A stretch of DNA of 10,871 nucleotides from Bacteroidales bacterium (lineage in GTDB: Bacteria; Bacteroidota; Bacteroidia; Bacteroidales; UBA4181), in assembly GCA_031259205.1 (NCBI GenBank), contig JAIRLS010000181.1:1-10871 (forward strand), read 5' to 3'. The number at the start of each line of letters is the position of its first letter. Positions within the stretch are counted from its first letter, which is position 1. Position numbers and translations under genes: made by a program. The notes beneath the pieces were generated by a model. That model made no database searches, had not been told where the DNA came from, and saw nothing but the letters and a program-made list of their open reading frames with translations. Below are positions 1 through 8,200 of this stretch, piece after piece.

Positions 1-242
1 GAAAAATAATTCTTCTGACCTCCACGAATACACGAATGTAGAGGCGCACGGCGTGCGCCTGAAAGCGCGAAAGGACTTTTAAAAGGGATGGGAAAAAAGC
101 GGGAAACAAAACACGGATGGAACAGTCCACTGACTAATAGCGCCTCAAAAAAAGAATGAACCAAAAATTCATACAAATAGAAAAATATTGGCAAAAAAAT
201 TGTATCATTGCAAAATTTTTTTTGAATCTAAAAACATTGTAC
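1..242. other. Non-coding leader upstream of lpxC-fabZ
   Basis: I see no supportable gene here. A frame stays open from 2 to 82 but looks like repeat-derived sequence and matches no family I recognise. The region holds a 7-bp direct repeat CACGAAT (23-29 and 31-37) and a REP-like hairpin (42-60), then becomes A-rich toward 160-242. A possible promoter -7 element, TATCATTG at 203-210, differs by one base from the Bacteroidota consensus TAnnTTTG, but no TTG sits at the right distance upstream, so I do not call a promoter. In many Bacteroidales lpxD directly precedes lpxC-fabZ. No lpxD end is visible here. Confidence 0.6.
42..60. repeat. REP-like perfect hairpin
   Basis: AGGCGCAC (42-49) is followed by the loop GGC and then its exact reverse complement GTGCGCCT (53-60). 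The preceding GTAG (38-41) and the overall form resemble the GTAGAG-type palindromic repeats dispersed between genes in many Bacteroidota and other bacteria. The right arm does not continue into the expected CTAC, so this copy looks partly decayed. No T-run follows it, so it is a poor candidate for an intrinsic terminator. Assignment to a repeat family rests on memory of similar sequences and not on a search. Confidence 0.55.
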
Positions 243-1643
243 ATGCTGGTAAAACAACATACGCTTCAAATGCCTGTTTCCGTTAAAGGCAAAGGCTTAC
301 ATACAGGAGTAGAGGTCGAACTGACACTTCGTTCGGCTTCTCATAACCATGGGTACAAATTTAAGCGACTTGACCTTGAAGGTCAGCCTGTTATCTCGGC
401 AATTGCGGAAAACGTGACGGATACTTCGCGGGGGACGACCATTGAGGAAAACGGTGTTCGCGTGAGTACGATCGAACATGTGCTGGCCGCCTTGTGGGGG
501 ATGGGGGTGGATAATGCCCTGATTGAGATCAATGGTCCGGAAATGCCGATCATGGACGGCAGTTCACGGTCTTTTGTCGAACTGATCAAAAAAGCGGGAA
601 TCGTTGAGTTGGACGCCGTCAGGAAATACTTTGAAGTCAAAGATCGCATCGTTTATGCAGACAAGTCGCGGGGAATAGAAATCGCCATTTATCCCGACGA
701 TCATTTCAGCATCGACGTAATGATCGACTACAATTCCCGCACGCTGGGACATCAGTACGCTACTCTCGACAATATCGAAGATTTTGAAAAAGAAATAGCC
801 CCGTGCCGCACTTTTGTGTTCCTGCACGAATTGGAACCGCTGTTGCAGCACAACCTTATCAAAGGCGGAGATTTGGACAATGCCATCGTCATTGCCGACA
901 AGCCCGTGGGACAAAGCGAACTCGACCGGTTATCGAATTTGTTCAACATACCCAAGATAAGCGTCAAGCCGGAAGGGATTCTCAACAATCTGGAATTGCA
1001 TTTCAATAACGAACCCGCTCGCCACAAACTGCTCGACCTGATCGGCGACTTCGCCTTAGTGGGAAAGCCCATCAAGGGAAGGATTGTGGCTACACGACCG
1101 GGACATGCCGCCAACAATCAAATGGCGCGGCAACTGAAGCAAATCATCAAAAAGGAGATAGCCAAATCGCTGATACCGAACTATAATCCATCCCTCCCCC
1201 CGCTGTACAATATCGAACAGGTGAAAAACATCCTGCCGCACCGTCCTCCGTTCCTGCTGGTGGACAAAATCATCAGTTGCACCGACCATGTGGTGGTAGG
1301 AGTGAAAAACGTCACCATGAACGAGGCGTTCTTCACAGGACATTTCCCGGGACAGTCGGTGATGCCGGGCGTGCTGATCGTTGAAACGATGGCGCAGGTA
1401 GGCGGCATCCTTGTATTGAGTACAGTACCCGATCCGCAAAACTATCTCACTTTTTTCCTGAAAATGGATAAGGTGAAATTCAGGAAAATGGTAGTACCGG
1501 GCGATACGCTGGTAGTGCGGATGGAACTGGTAGGAGAAATCAGACGGGGCATTGTTACTATGGTAGCACATGCCTATGTCGGGGAAACGCTGGTGACGGA
1601 AGGCGAATTGACCGCCCAAATAGTAAAAGTAAAAGAAGCATAA
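243..1643 (+). CDS. lpxC-fabZ: Bifunctional UDP-3-O-acyl-GlcNAc deacetylase / 3-hydroxyacyl-ACP dehydratase (LpxC-FabZ fusion)
   Basis: This cytoplasmic enzyme joins two functions. LpxC is the zinc-dependent deacetylase that commits UDP-3-O-acyl-GlcNAc to lipid A. FabZ dehydrates 3-hydroxyacyl-ACP in fatty acid elongation. Both domains draw on the 3-hydroxyacyl-ACP pool. The protein is 466 aa with LpxC at about 1-300 and FabZ at about 320-463. Visible LpxC residues are E78 and H79 (EHVLAAL), zinc ligands H261 and D265 (HKLLDLIGD), and H288 in GHAAN, corresponding to the E. coli general acid. FabZ shows HRPPFLLVDKI from H333, and the catalytic pair H367 (GHFPG) and E381, with the usual 14-residue spacing. 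I chose the ATG at 243 because homologues begin just before this point (MLVKQHTLQ...). The frame is open back to an ATG at 156, but the extra 29 residues are Lys/Asn/Phe-rich and unlike the family. lpxA follows after 18 bases, so the two are probably co-transcribed. The fusion is well known in Bacteroidota. Confidence 0.96.
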   Translation: MLVKQHTLQMPVSVKGKGLHTGVEVELTLRSASHNHGYKFKRLDLEGQPVISAIAENVTDTSRGTTIEENGVRVSTIEHVLAALWGMGVDNALIEINGPEMPIMDGSSRSFVELIKKAGIVELDAVRKYFEVKDRIVYADKSRGIEIAIYPDDHFSIDVMIDYNSRTLGHQYATLDNIEDFEKEIAPCRTFVFLHELEPLLQHNLIKGGDLDNAIVIADKPVGQSELDRLSNLFNIPKISVKPEGILNNLELHFNNEPARHKLLDLIGDFALVGKPIKGRIVATRPGHAANNQMARQLKQIIKKEIAKSLIPNYNPSLPPLYNIEQVKNILPHRPPFLLVDKIISCTDHVVVGVKNVTMNEAFFTGHFPGQSVMPGVLIVETMAQVGGILVLSTVPDPQNYLTFFLKMDKVKFRKMVVPGDTLVVRMELVGEIRRGIVTMVAHAYVGETLVTEGELTAQIVKVKEA

Positions 1644-1661
1644 TCGAAAAATATAAAAAAA

Positions 1662-2465
1662 ATGATACATCCATTGTCTTATATACATCCGGAAGCAAAA
1701 ATCGGCGAAAATGTAACCGTTGAACCGTTTGCAAGCATATCCGGAGATGTGGTAATCGGAGAAGGGACTAAAGTGTTTTCCAATGCTGTGATTATGGACG
1801 GCGCCCGGATCGGGAAGAACTGCCTTGTGTTGCCCGGCGCGGTGATAGCAGGTATTCCCCAGGATTTGAAATTCAAGGGTGAATACACAACGGTCGAAAT
1901 CGGCGATAATACCACTGTCCGCGAATGTGTTACCATCAATCGCGGCACTGTCGCCAAAGGAAAAACCATCATAGGCAACAACTGCCTGTTGATGGCGTAC
2001 GTCCACATTGCCCACGACTGCTGTATAGGCAACAATTGCGTGATTGTAAGCCATTCCGGACTTGCCGGCGAAGTTGAAGTGGACGACTGGGTAATTATTT
2101 CGGGCGGCAGTCTGGTGCACCAGTTCGTCAGAATCGGCGCTCACGTGATGGTGGCAGGCGCTTCGAGAGTACGCAAGGACATCCCGCCCTTCGTGAAAGC
2201 AGGCCGGGAACCGCTGGCATACATCGGCCTCAATTCGGTCGGGCTGCGCCGGAGAGGATTTCCCAATGAAAAAATCTATGAATTGCAGGATATCTACCGC
2301 ATATTGTACCAAAGCGGCATGAATCACGGAGAAGCCATCAAGCGCATTGAGGAAAATTTCCCCGACAGCGCCGAACGGAGCGAAGTCATCCGCTTCGTAC
2401 AAAAGTCCAAACGGGGCATCATGAAAGGCTATCTTTCCGCTTCCGGCGACAACGACGAAGATTGA
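1662..2465 (+). CDS. lpxA: Acyl-ACP--UDP-N-acetylglucosamine O-acyltransferase
   Basis: This enzyme catalyses the first step of lipid A synthesis, moving a 3-hydroxyacyl chain from ACP to the 3-OH of UDP-GlcNAc in the cytoplasm. Its product feeds the LpxC domain encoded just upstream. The 267-aa protein has the family length. Residues 1-185 are a left-handed parallel beta-helix built of hexapeptide repeats (IGENVTVEP, IGEGTKVFS, IGDNTTVRE, IGNNCVIVS). The catalytic motif HIAHDC places H115 and H118, matching E. coli H122 and H125. The C-terminal helical part (GLRRRGF, then YRILYQSGM) is the usual acyl-ACP-binding region. In HQFVRIGAHVMVAGAS the residue aligned with the E. coli acyl ruler G173 is Gly, which suggests a long acyl chain. 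That is inference by alignment in my head. It ends in an acidic tail (GDNDED) and is followed by the convergent protease gene. Confidence 0.96.
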   Translation: MIHPLSYIHPEAKIGENVTVEPFASISGDVVIGEGTKVFSNAVIMDGARIGKNCLVLPGAVIAGIPQDLKFKGEYTTVEIGDNTTVRECVTINRGTVAKGKTIIGNNCLLMAYVHIAHDCCIGNNCVIVSHSGLAGEVEVDDWVIISGGSLVHQFVRIGAHVMVAGASRVRKDIPPFVKAGREPLAYIGLNSVGLRRRGFPNEKIYELQDIYRILYQSGMNHGEAIKRIEENFPDSAERSEVIRFVQKSKRGIMKGYLSASGDNDED

Positions 2466-2483
2466 CAATTGCACTATTGACTG

Positions 2484-2523
2484 CCTTGTTATCTTTTGAT
2501 AAATTTCAAGGCGTCCGATTTTT
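2484..2523. terminator. Possible weak terminator at the lpxA / protease convergent junction
   Basis: CCTTG (2484-2488) pairs with CAAGG (2507-2511), and TTATC (2489-2493) pairs with GATAA (2498-2502) around a TTTT loop. This gives a ten-pair stem with a four-base bulge. On the + strand a T5 run follows at 2519-2523. It lies just past the lpxA stop and covers the end of the protease gene. The stem is AT-rich in its inner half and the T-run is 7 bases away, so this is tentative. Confidence 0.3.
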
Positions 2524-4912
2524 CGTTATTTTTGTAATATTGAAGGATATAAACGCCCGGAAGCCATGTTGATACGTCTATGTTGCGGTAATGGTTTCCC
2601 GGCGGCAGCATTTCCGGCGTGTTTTCGTACAGCACGCGGCCGCTTGTGTCGCAAATACGGACAAAAGCGGCGACAGGCTTCTCCCCGTTAACGACAATGG
2701 AATAAAAGAGCTGTCCGTCGGTAGGATTGGGATAGACAAACAGCCGGCCGGACTTTTGCGGGGCGTATTTCTGTTCGATATGCAACCGGACGGTAGCCGT
2801 CGATTCCGAATATGGGTCGCAGGCCGACAGGAACAATGTCGCCTCTCCGTGGAACTTCGGAGAAACGGTCAGGATATTGCCCTGTACGGTTGCATCGGCT
2901 AATCGGGAGGACGCCATGGATACGGTAAAATACAAAGAGTCGGCGTCGGCGTCGGAAATGTATTGCAGCAGGTCGACATCAACCGGTGTATTGGGAATCA
3001 GCGTTGTATCGGTGAAAAGGCGTATCTCCGGAGGATGGTTGTCATTGGTAGTAAATGTAACGACATTGGATGTTTCCGATTGATCGCCGAAGTTTCCGAT
3101 ACTGCGAATAGCCACATGATAGGTGGTTTGCGGCTGTAATCCGGAGATAACATGTTCCTGTCGTTGTCCCAATGCTAACGATGATGGAACGGGGTAACCC
3201 GCATACCGGGCAAAATTGTCGGAAGTTATTTCAGATGTAGAACAGGCCACAACAAAATAAGCGACATCCCCATTGTCGCTCACCGGAGGCACAGTCCATG
3301 ACAGTCTTGCAGAAATATGATTGACAGGTGTGGCCGTCAGGTCTGTTATTTCTTGCGGAGTACCTTCCGCAGCTATGGCTTTTTCAGCATTTACCAGGCC
3401 GGATCCCATGCCTTCGTAATTCTCATGGTCATATATACTCAACGGAGTAGCAGATCCCAGCAATCTATATCTCAGCATGTCGGGAGTAAACTGTCGGTTG
3501 CCGTGTACGGCAAGCACCAGCGCCGCCGTTCCCGACACCTGGGGACATGCCATGGACGTCCCTTCTTTGTACTCGTAATAGCTATGATTGTTAAGACGAT
3601 ACGAAGCGCTGTAAATGCAGCCTTCTTCTTTGGTAATCCGGCCTCCTGCCTTTTCCGATTCCCCTCCGGGAGCGGCAATGTCCACCCATGCGCCAAAGTT
3701 GGAATAACTTGTGCGCCGACCGTAATGATTGACCGCGCCCACGGCAATCACATTATCAAAGTAGCCCGGGTACCATTTTTCGCTGGTACCGTCGTTGCCG
3801 GCGGCGAAAATGACGATGCCGCCCGTCATGGGCGTTCCGTCGCGCGGATTCCCTTCTTCATCCTTTCCCGCTTCTGCAATGAAATAATTGATGGCTTCAA
3901 TGTCCGATTCATTATATTCACCGGGATTCTCATATCCCCAACTGTTTTGGGAGATCACCGCGCCGTTGTCGGCAGCGTAAGCAAAGGCCGGAGCCAAAGA
4001 CACAACGCCGTCTTCTCCCAACAATATCTGTACGTTCATCACCTTAACGCCGTAGTTCTCCCGCGTCATTCCGCTCACGCCTTTTGCATTGTCCGTAACG
4101 GCGGCTATGGTGGCAGCCACGTGCGTGGCGTGATCTTCCGGCTGGATAGCTCCTTCCGGCTGGATAGTTCCTCTCCTGCGTACAAAATTATAACCGTAGA
4201 TATCGTCCGTGTAACCATTGTCGTCGTCGTCAACGCCTGCTACTCCGTTCAGTTCCGCCTCGTTCGTCCACATGTTGGCGTTCAGGTCTTCGTGGTCATA
4301 ATTGACGCCTCCGTCCACCACTGCCACCACTACGTTGTGATTGCGGATTCCGATGGAGTCGATTTTTTTCCATGCGTTCAGCAGCCGGATATCGACGCCC
4401 GGCACGCCGCCTGTCTGTCCTGTGTTGTTGAAGTGCCACTGTTTGGAGAAATTGGGATCGTCAGGGGCGGTGACGGTTGCAGGAGCGGACAGGCTGCGGA
4501 TCCTGTACACCGGTTCGGAAAACTGGATGTGACCATCCGTTTTGTATTCCCTGGCGACATGTTCGGGATCAAGCGTTTCCGGAATAGTCATTTCATACCA
4601 CAGGTGAAGGCCGTACTTACGGTGTTTGGCCTCGTATTTTCCCGCATCGGGGAAAAGCCGCCTCATGTTGACGGCTCTGTATCTCCTGTTGAGGCGGTCG
4701 AACGAGGCCAAACCGGAAACGACAACGGCAGTGTCGCTTCGCAAGCGGCTTCTCGTATGCCTTTCTATGGCAGGTACAGCGTCAACCTGAAGTTTGACCA
4801 GTACCTTTCCTGCATGTACCCGCCGCGTGGACTGAGCCTGCAAACCCGCACCAGCACACCAACACAGGAAACATATTGTCCATTTCAACCGGAAAATACC
4901 GTTTCGGTTCAT
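2489..4912 (-). CDS. Secreted subtilisin-like serine protease (S8) with FN3 domain and T9SS C-terminal sorting domain
   Basis: This is a predicted exported endopeptidase of 807 aa, unrelated in function to its neighbours. Residues 1-27 form a signal peptide ending GLQAQ. About 28-155 looks like a propeptide, followed by the linker DPNFSKQWHFNNTGQ (152-166) that often opens the catalytic domain. The triad is D200 (VVDGGV), H261 (HATHVAA) and S453 (GTSMACP), with oxyanion N373 in AAGNDG. An Asp-rich loop at 227-237 (VDDDDNGYTDD) could bind calcium. An FN3 domain spans about 523-623 and a cadherin-like or Ig-like segment about 628-713 (YISDADADS). Residues 721-807 match the type A T9SS sorting domain: VYPNPTDG, then DTSGR, then WLPGVYIL, ending KFIKR. 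Such domains are normally removed as the protein crosses the outer membrane and is anchored or released. The ATG at 4912 was chosen because a signal peptide starts there and a promoter-like site lies just upstream. The frame is open back to 5038. The triad is complete, but HGTHVAG is altered to HATHVAA. Confidence 0.93.
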   Translation of the reverse strand: MNRNGIFRLKWTICFLCWCAGAGLQAQSTRRVHAGKVLVKLQVDAVPAIERHTRSRLRSDTAVVVSGLASFDRLNRRYRAVNMRRLFPDAGKYEAKHRKYGLHLWYEMTIPETLDPEHVAREYKTDGHIQFSEPVYRIRSLSAPATVTAPDDPNFSKQWHFNNTGQTGGVPGVDIRLLNAWKKIDSIGIRNHNVVVAVVDGGVNYDHEDLNANMWTNEAELNGVAGVDDDDNGYTDDIYGYNFVRRRGTIQPEGAIQPEDHATHVAATIAAVTDNAKGVSGMTRENYGVKVMNVQILLGEDGVVSLAPAFAYAADNGAVISQNSWGYENPGEYNESDIEAINYFIAEAGKDEEGNPRDGTPMTGGIVIFAAGNDGTSEKWYPGYFDNVIAVGAVNHYGRRTSYSNFGAWVDIAAPGGESEKAGGRITKEEGCIYSASYRLNNHSYYEYKEGTSMACPQVSGTAALVLAVHGNRQFTPDMLRYRLLGSATPLSIYDHENYEGMGSGLVNAEKAIAAEGTPQEITDLTATPVNHISARLSWTVPPVSDNGDVAYFVVACSTSEITSDNFARYAGYPVPSSLALGQRQEHVISGLQPQTTYHVAIRSIGNFGDQSETSNVVTFTTNDNHPPEIRLFTDTTLIPNTPVDVDLLQYISDADADSLYFTVSMASSRLADATVQGNILTVSPKFHGEATLFLSACDPYSESTATVRLHIEQKYAPQKSGRLFVYPNPTDGQLFYSIVVNGEKPVAAFVRICDTSGRVLYENTPEMLPPGNHYRNIDVSTWLPGVYILQYYKNNEKSDALKFIKR
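4136..4171. repeat. 18-bp tandem duplication inside the protease gene
   Basis: Two adjacent 18-bp units (4136-4153 and 4154-4171) share 17 of 18 bases, differing only at C4150 versus T4168. Read on the - strand they encode GTIQPE then GAIQPE (protein residues 248-259), ending one residue before the catalytic His. The unit length keeps the frame. The near identity suggests a recent duplication by slippage. Confidence 0.9.
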
Positions 4913-4921
4913 TACCAACCT

Positions 4922-4940
4922 GCATATTTGCATATTTGCA
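4922..4940. repeat. Short 8-bp tandem repeat in the protease 5' leader
   Basis: GCATATTT occurs twice in tandem (4922-4929, 4930-4937), followed by a partial third copy GCA (4938-4940). It lies between the predicted protease transcription start and its ATG at 4912. It is short and AT-rich, so it may be chance, but its position means a copy change would alter the leader length. Confidence 0.6.
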
Positions 4941-4950
4941 CTAAAAAATA

Positions 4951-4981
4951 CAAAAGTAAACAGTTTCGGATGAAAAAACAA
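4951..4981 (-). promoter_or_regulatory. Predicted Bacteroidota-type promoter for the S8 protease
   Basis: Read on the - strand, TTG (4981-4979) is followed by a 20-base spacer and then TACTTTTG (4958-4951), an exact match to the TAnnTTTG -7 element. TTG or TTTG is the usual -33 element in this phylum and the spacing fits. Transcription would start near 4945, leaving a leader of about 30 bases before the ATG at 4912. Confidence 0.65.
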
Positions 4982-5195
4982 TTTTCCCAAAAAATTAAAC
5001 TGGGGTAATAATGCCTGCGAAACGTCATTTTTTGTCATTTACCGGTTAATTAATGTCCATAAAGCGACATTTTTTCGTTTTTTTGGGGAAAAAAAATTTA
5101 CCCGTCTTCGCTGGGCCATTAAAATGAAAAACCTGCAAACACAATGGTTTAACAATTATTATGATTTTTTCACAAGCGCAAAACCGCATTTATCT

Positions 5196-5203
5196 TACTT
5201 TTG
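5196..5203 (+). promoter_or_regulatory. Predicted promoter -7 element for the RND-OMF operon
   Basis: TACTTTTG matches the Bacteroidota TAnnTTTG element exactly and lies 59 bases before the pump ATG at 5263. At the expected -33 position the sequence is T-rich (TTTTTT at 5165-5170) but has no clear TTG, so the upstream half is weak. Transcription would start near 5209. The rest of the 350-base divergent gap (4913-5262) shows only AT-rich sequence and the short repeats listed here. I see no adaptor or regulator gene in it. Confidence 0.5.
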
Positions 5204-5206
5204 CGT

Positions 5207-5230
5207 CTTTATCTTCATCTTCATCCTTAT
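5207..5230. repeat. Degenerate hexamer run in the efflux operon leader
   Basis: Four consecutive pyrimidine-rich hexamers, CTTTAT, CTTCAT, CTTCAT and CCTTAT, lie directly after the predicted -7 element. Only the middle two are identical. They would form the first bases of the pump transcript. Confidence 0.6.
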
Positions 5231-5262
5231 AGTATGAACGTGAAATATTGATTTTTATTGTC

Positions 5263-8200
5263 ATGAGTTTCGCTTCAACAAGTATAAAACGTCCTGTTTT
5301 GGCCATTGTGATATCACTGGTGATAGTGATATTCGGCATGATAGGATTTACATCGCTTCCTGTGCGGGAATATCCGAGTGTTGACCCGCCTATCATCAAT
5401 GTAATGACCTCTTATCCGGGGGCTAATGCCGAGATTATCGACTCGCAGATTACAGAAATTCTCGAAGCCTCTATCAACGGCATCGCGGGTATTCGTACGC
5501 TTACCTCTACCAGTAGCGACGGATACAGTAATATTGTTGTAGAATTCGAACTTGGCGTGGATATGGAAGCCGCCGCCAACGACGTGCGCGACCGCGTGTC
5601 GAGGGTGCAAAACCGTTTGCCGAAGGACTGTAATCCGCCGACCGTGTCCAAAACCGATTCCGATTCCAATCCGATTATCATGCTGGCGGTGCGTAGCGAC
5701 AAGCGGAATCCGCTGGACTTGACCGACGTCGCCGATCGCATGTTCAAGGAACGCCTGCAAACCATTCCGGGCATCAGCGAAATAGCCATCTACGGAGAAA
5801 AACGTTATGCCATCCGCGTAACGCTCGACCCCGACAGACTGGCGGCCTATCAGCTCACCGCTGCCGAAGTAAGCGCGCAGATCAGCGCCGAAAATGTGGA
5901 ACTCCCGTCGGGGCAGATCGAAGGAACCAACATCAACCTTACCGTTCGCACATTAGGACTGCTGCGCACCCCGCAGGAATTTGAGAATCTGATCATCAAA
6001 GGCGTCAACGGCGTGCCCGTCAAGTTGAGCGACATCGGTTACAGCATGTTTGCCGCCGAAAACGAGAAAACCATCACCAAGTTCAATGGCGAACCCTGCG
6101 TCATTCTGGCCATTTTGCCGCAGTCGGGCGCCAACAACGTAGAAATCTCCGACCGGTTCTACCAGCGGCTGGAAGAAATCAAACTCGACATGCCGGAAGA
6201 CATCACCCCGATGGTGATTAACGATACCAGCAACTTCGTCCGCAATTCCATTGAAGAGGTTGAGGAAACCATCGTCATTGCCTTCCTGCTGGTGGTGATT
6301 ATCATTTTCCTTTTCCTGCGTAACTGGCGTACCACGCTGATTCCCATCCTTGCCATTCCCGTATCGCTGATCGGCACGTTCTTCATCATGTATCTTTTCG
6401 GTTTCTCCATCAATGTACTGACGCTGCTGTCCATCGTGCTGGCGGTAGGCCTCGTGGTGGACGACGCTATCGTAGTGATGGAAAACATTTTTGTGAAGAT
6501 CGAAGAAGGAATGTCGCCTATTGAAGCTGCTTTCAAAGGGTCGAAGGAAATCTATTTCGCCATCATTTCCACCACAGTAGTGTTGGTATGCGTCTTTATG
6601 CCGGTCGTTTTCCTGAGCGGCATTACAGGAAGGCTGTTTCGCGAATTCGGCATTGCCATTGCCGGCGCCGTGATTATATCGGCTTTTGTGGCGCTAAGCC
6701 TCACACCCATGATGTGTTCGAAAATTCTGAGCCATTCTTCTTCGCAAAACAAATTTTACCTCATGACGGAAAAATTTTTTGTTTCGTTTACGGAAGGTTA
6801 TACCGACATGCTGGCCGGTTTTGTCAGGAAAAGGTGGATAGCCGTTGCCATCATTATCGCAGCGTTCGGGGCTATCGTGCTGTTGTTCGTAAATCTTAAA
6901 ACCGAACTTGCGCCGCTGGAAGACCGGAGCCGTATCACCTTGCGAATCAGTATGCCGGAGGGCACTTCTTACGAAAGTTTTTGCCAATATATTGATGAGA
7001 TTGCCGACATGGTGCAGGATTCCGTTCCTGAACTGGCCGGCTGCCAGTCAATGGTGAGAAACAATTTCGGTTTTGTACGGGCTTTCCTTGTCGATCCTGC
7101 CCAAAGGGAACGCACACAGCAGATACTGGCGGATAAACTGTTGCAGGACACCCGCCTGATGACCAAAGGCAAGATTCTTATTACGCAAGATCCCACCATC
7201 GGCGACCGGCGTTCCGGACAGGGCGTACAGTACGTGATTCAAGCCAATTCCATCGAAAAGTTGCGCGAAATCCTTCCCGTATTCATGGACGAAGTGCAGA
7301 AAAGTTCGGCGTTCGCTTTTTCCGACGTTAATCTGAAATTCACCAAACCCGAACTGGTCGTCAATGTGGATCGCGAAAAAGCCCGGCTGCTCAATGTTTC
7401 TACCACTGCCATCGCCCAAACCATGCAATTGGCGTATGCCGGTCAACGCATCGGCTATTTCACCATGAACGGTAAACAATACCAAATCATCGAAGAAGTA
7501 GGCAAAACCGACCGCAACCAACCGAGCAAGCTACCCGCGCTGTACGTCAGAAGCGGCAACGGCGACATGATACAATTAGACAACCTGCTGTCGGACACCG
7601 TCAAAAGCAATACCCCCTCGCTATACCGCTTCAACCGCTACGTGTCGGCTACTGTTTCGACCATCATGGCGCCGGGCTATTCGCTGGGCGACGGCATCAA
7701 CGAGATGGACAAAATCGCCGACCGCATCCTCGACGATACTTTTAAAACCGACCTGTCCGGTCAAGCCCGCGAATTGAACGAAAGCTCCAACAGCATCTAT
7801 TTCGCCTTCATGCTGGCGCTGGTGCTGGTGTATCTTATCCTGGCCGCCCAGTTTGAAAGTTTCCGCGACCCGTTAGTGATTATGTTTTCCGTGCCGATGG
7901 CTTTGGTAGGCACGCTACTGTCGCTATGGTATTTTAACCAGACCATCAATATTTTCAGTGAAATAGGCATCATCATGCTGATTGGGCTGATTACCAAAAA
8001 CGGGATCCTGATCGTTGAATTTGCCAACCAGCGCCGCGAACAGGGATATTCCATCTTCAAGGCAGTGCTGGATGCGGCAAGTTCGCGTTTACGCCCTATC
8101 CTGATGACAAGTTTGGCAACGATTTTCGGAATCCTGCCCATAGCGCTGGCTTTGGGGGCCGGCGCCGAAAGCCGCGTTTCCATGGGAATAGCCGTTGTAG

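Noticed and set aside
156..242. N-terminal extension of LpxC-FabZ from the ATG at 156
   Set aside because: The 29 extra residues are Lys/Asn/Phe-rich and absent from the family. With the ATG at 243, E78 and H79 fall at the E. coli numbering.
1056..2474. A 472-codon open frame on the - strand opposite lpxC-fabZ and lpxA
   Set aside because: The His/Phe/Tyr-rich translation has no recognisable domain and is antisense to two well-supported enzymes.
3317..5008. A 563-codon open frame on the + strand opposite the protease gene
   Set aside because: It lies almost wholly antisense to a protein with clear domains and shows no motif or family resemblance. It is a codon-bias shadow.
5052..5071. Inverted repeat AATGTC / GACATT followed by a T-run, terminator-like on the + strand
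   Set aside because: No + strand transcript is expected to end here, since the neighbouring gene reads the other way. The stem is short and AT-rich.
5177..5205. 7-bp inverted repeat CGCAAAA / TTTTGCG overlapping the -7 element of the pump promoter
   Set aside because: It could be an operator, but arms of seven bases with a 15-base spacer are expected by chance in a gap of this size, and no regulator gene is nearby.
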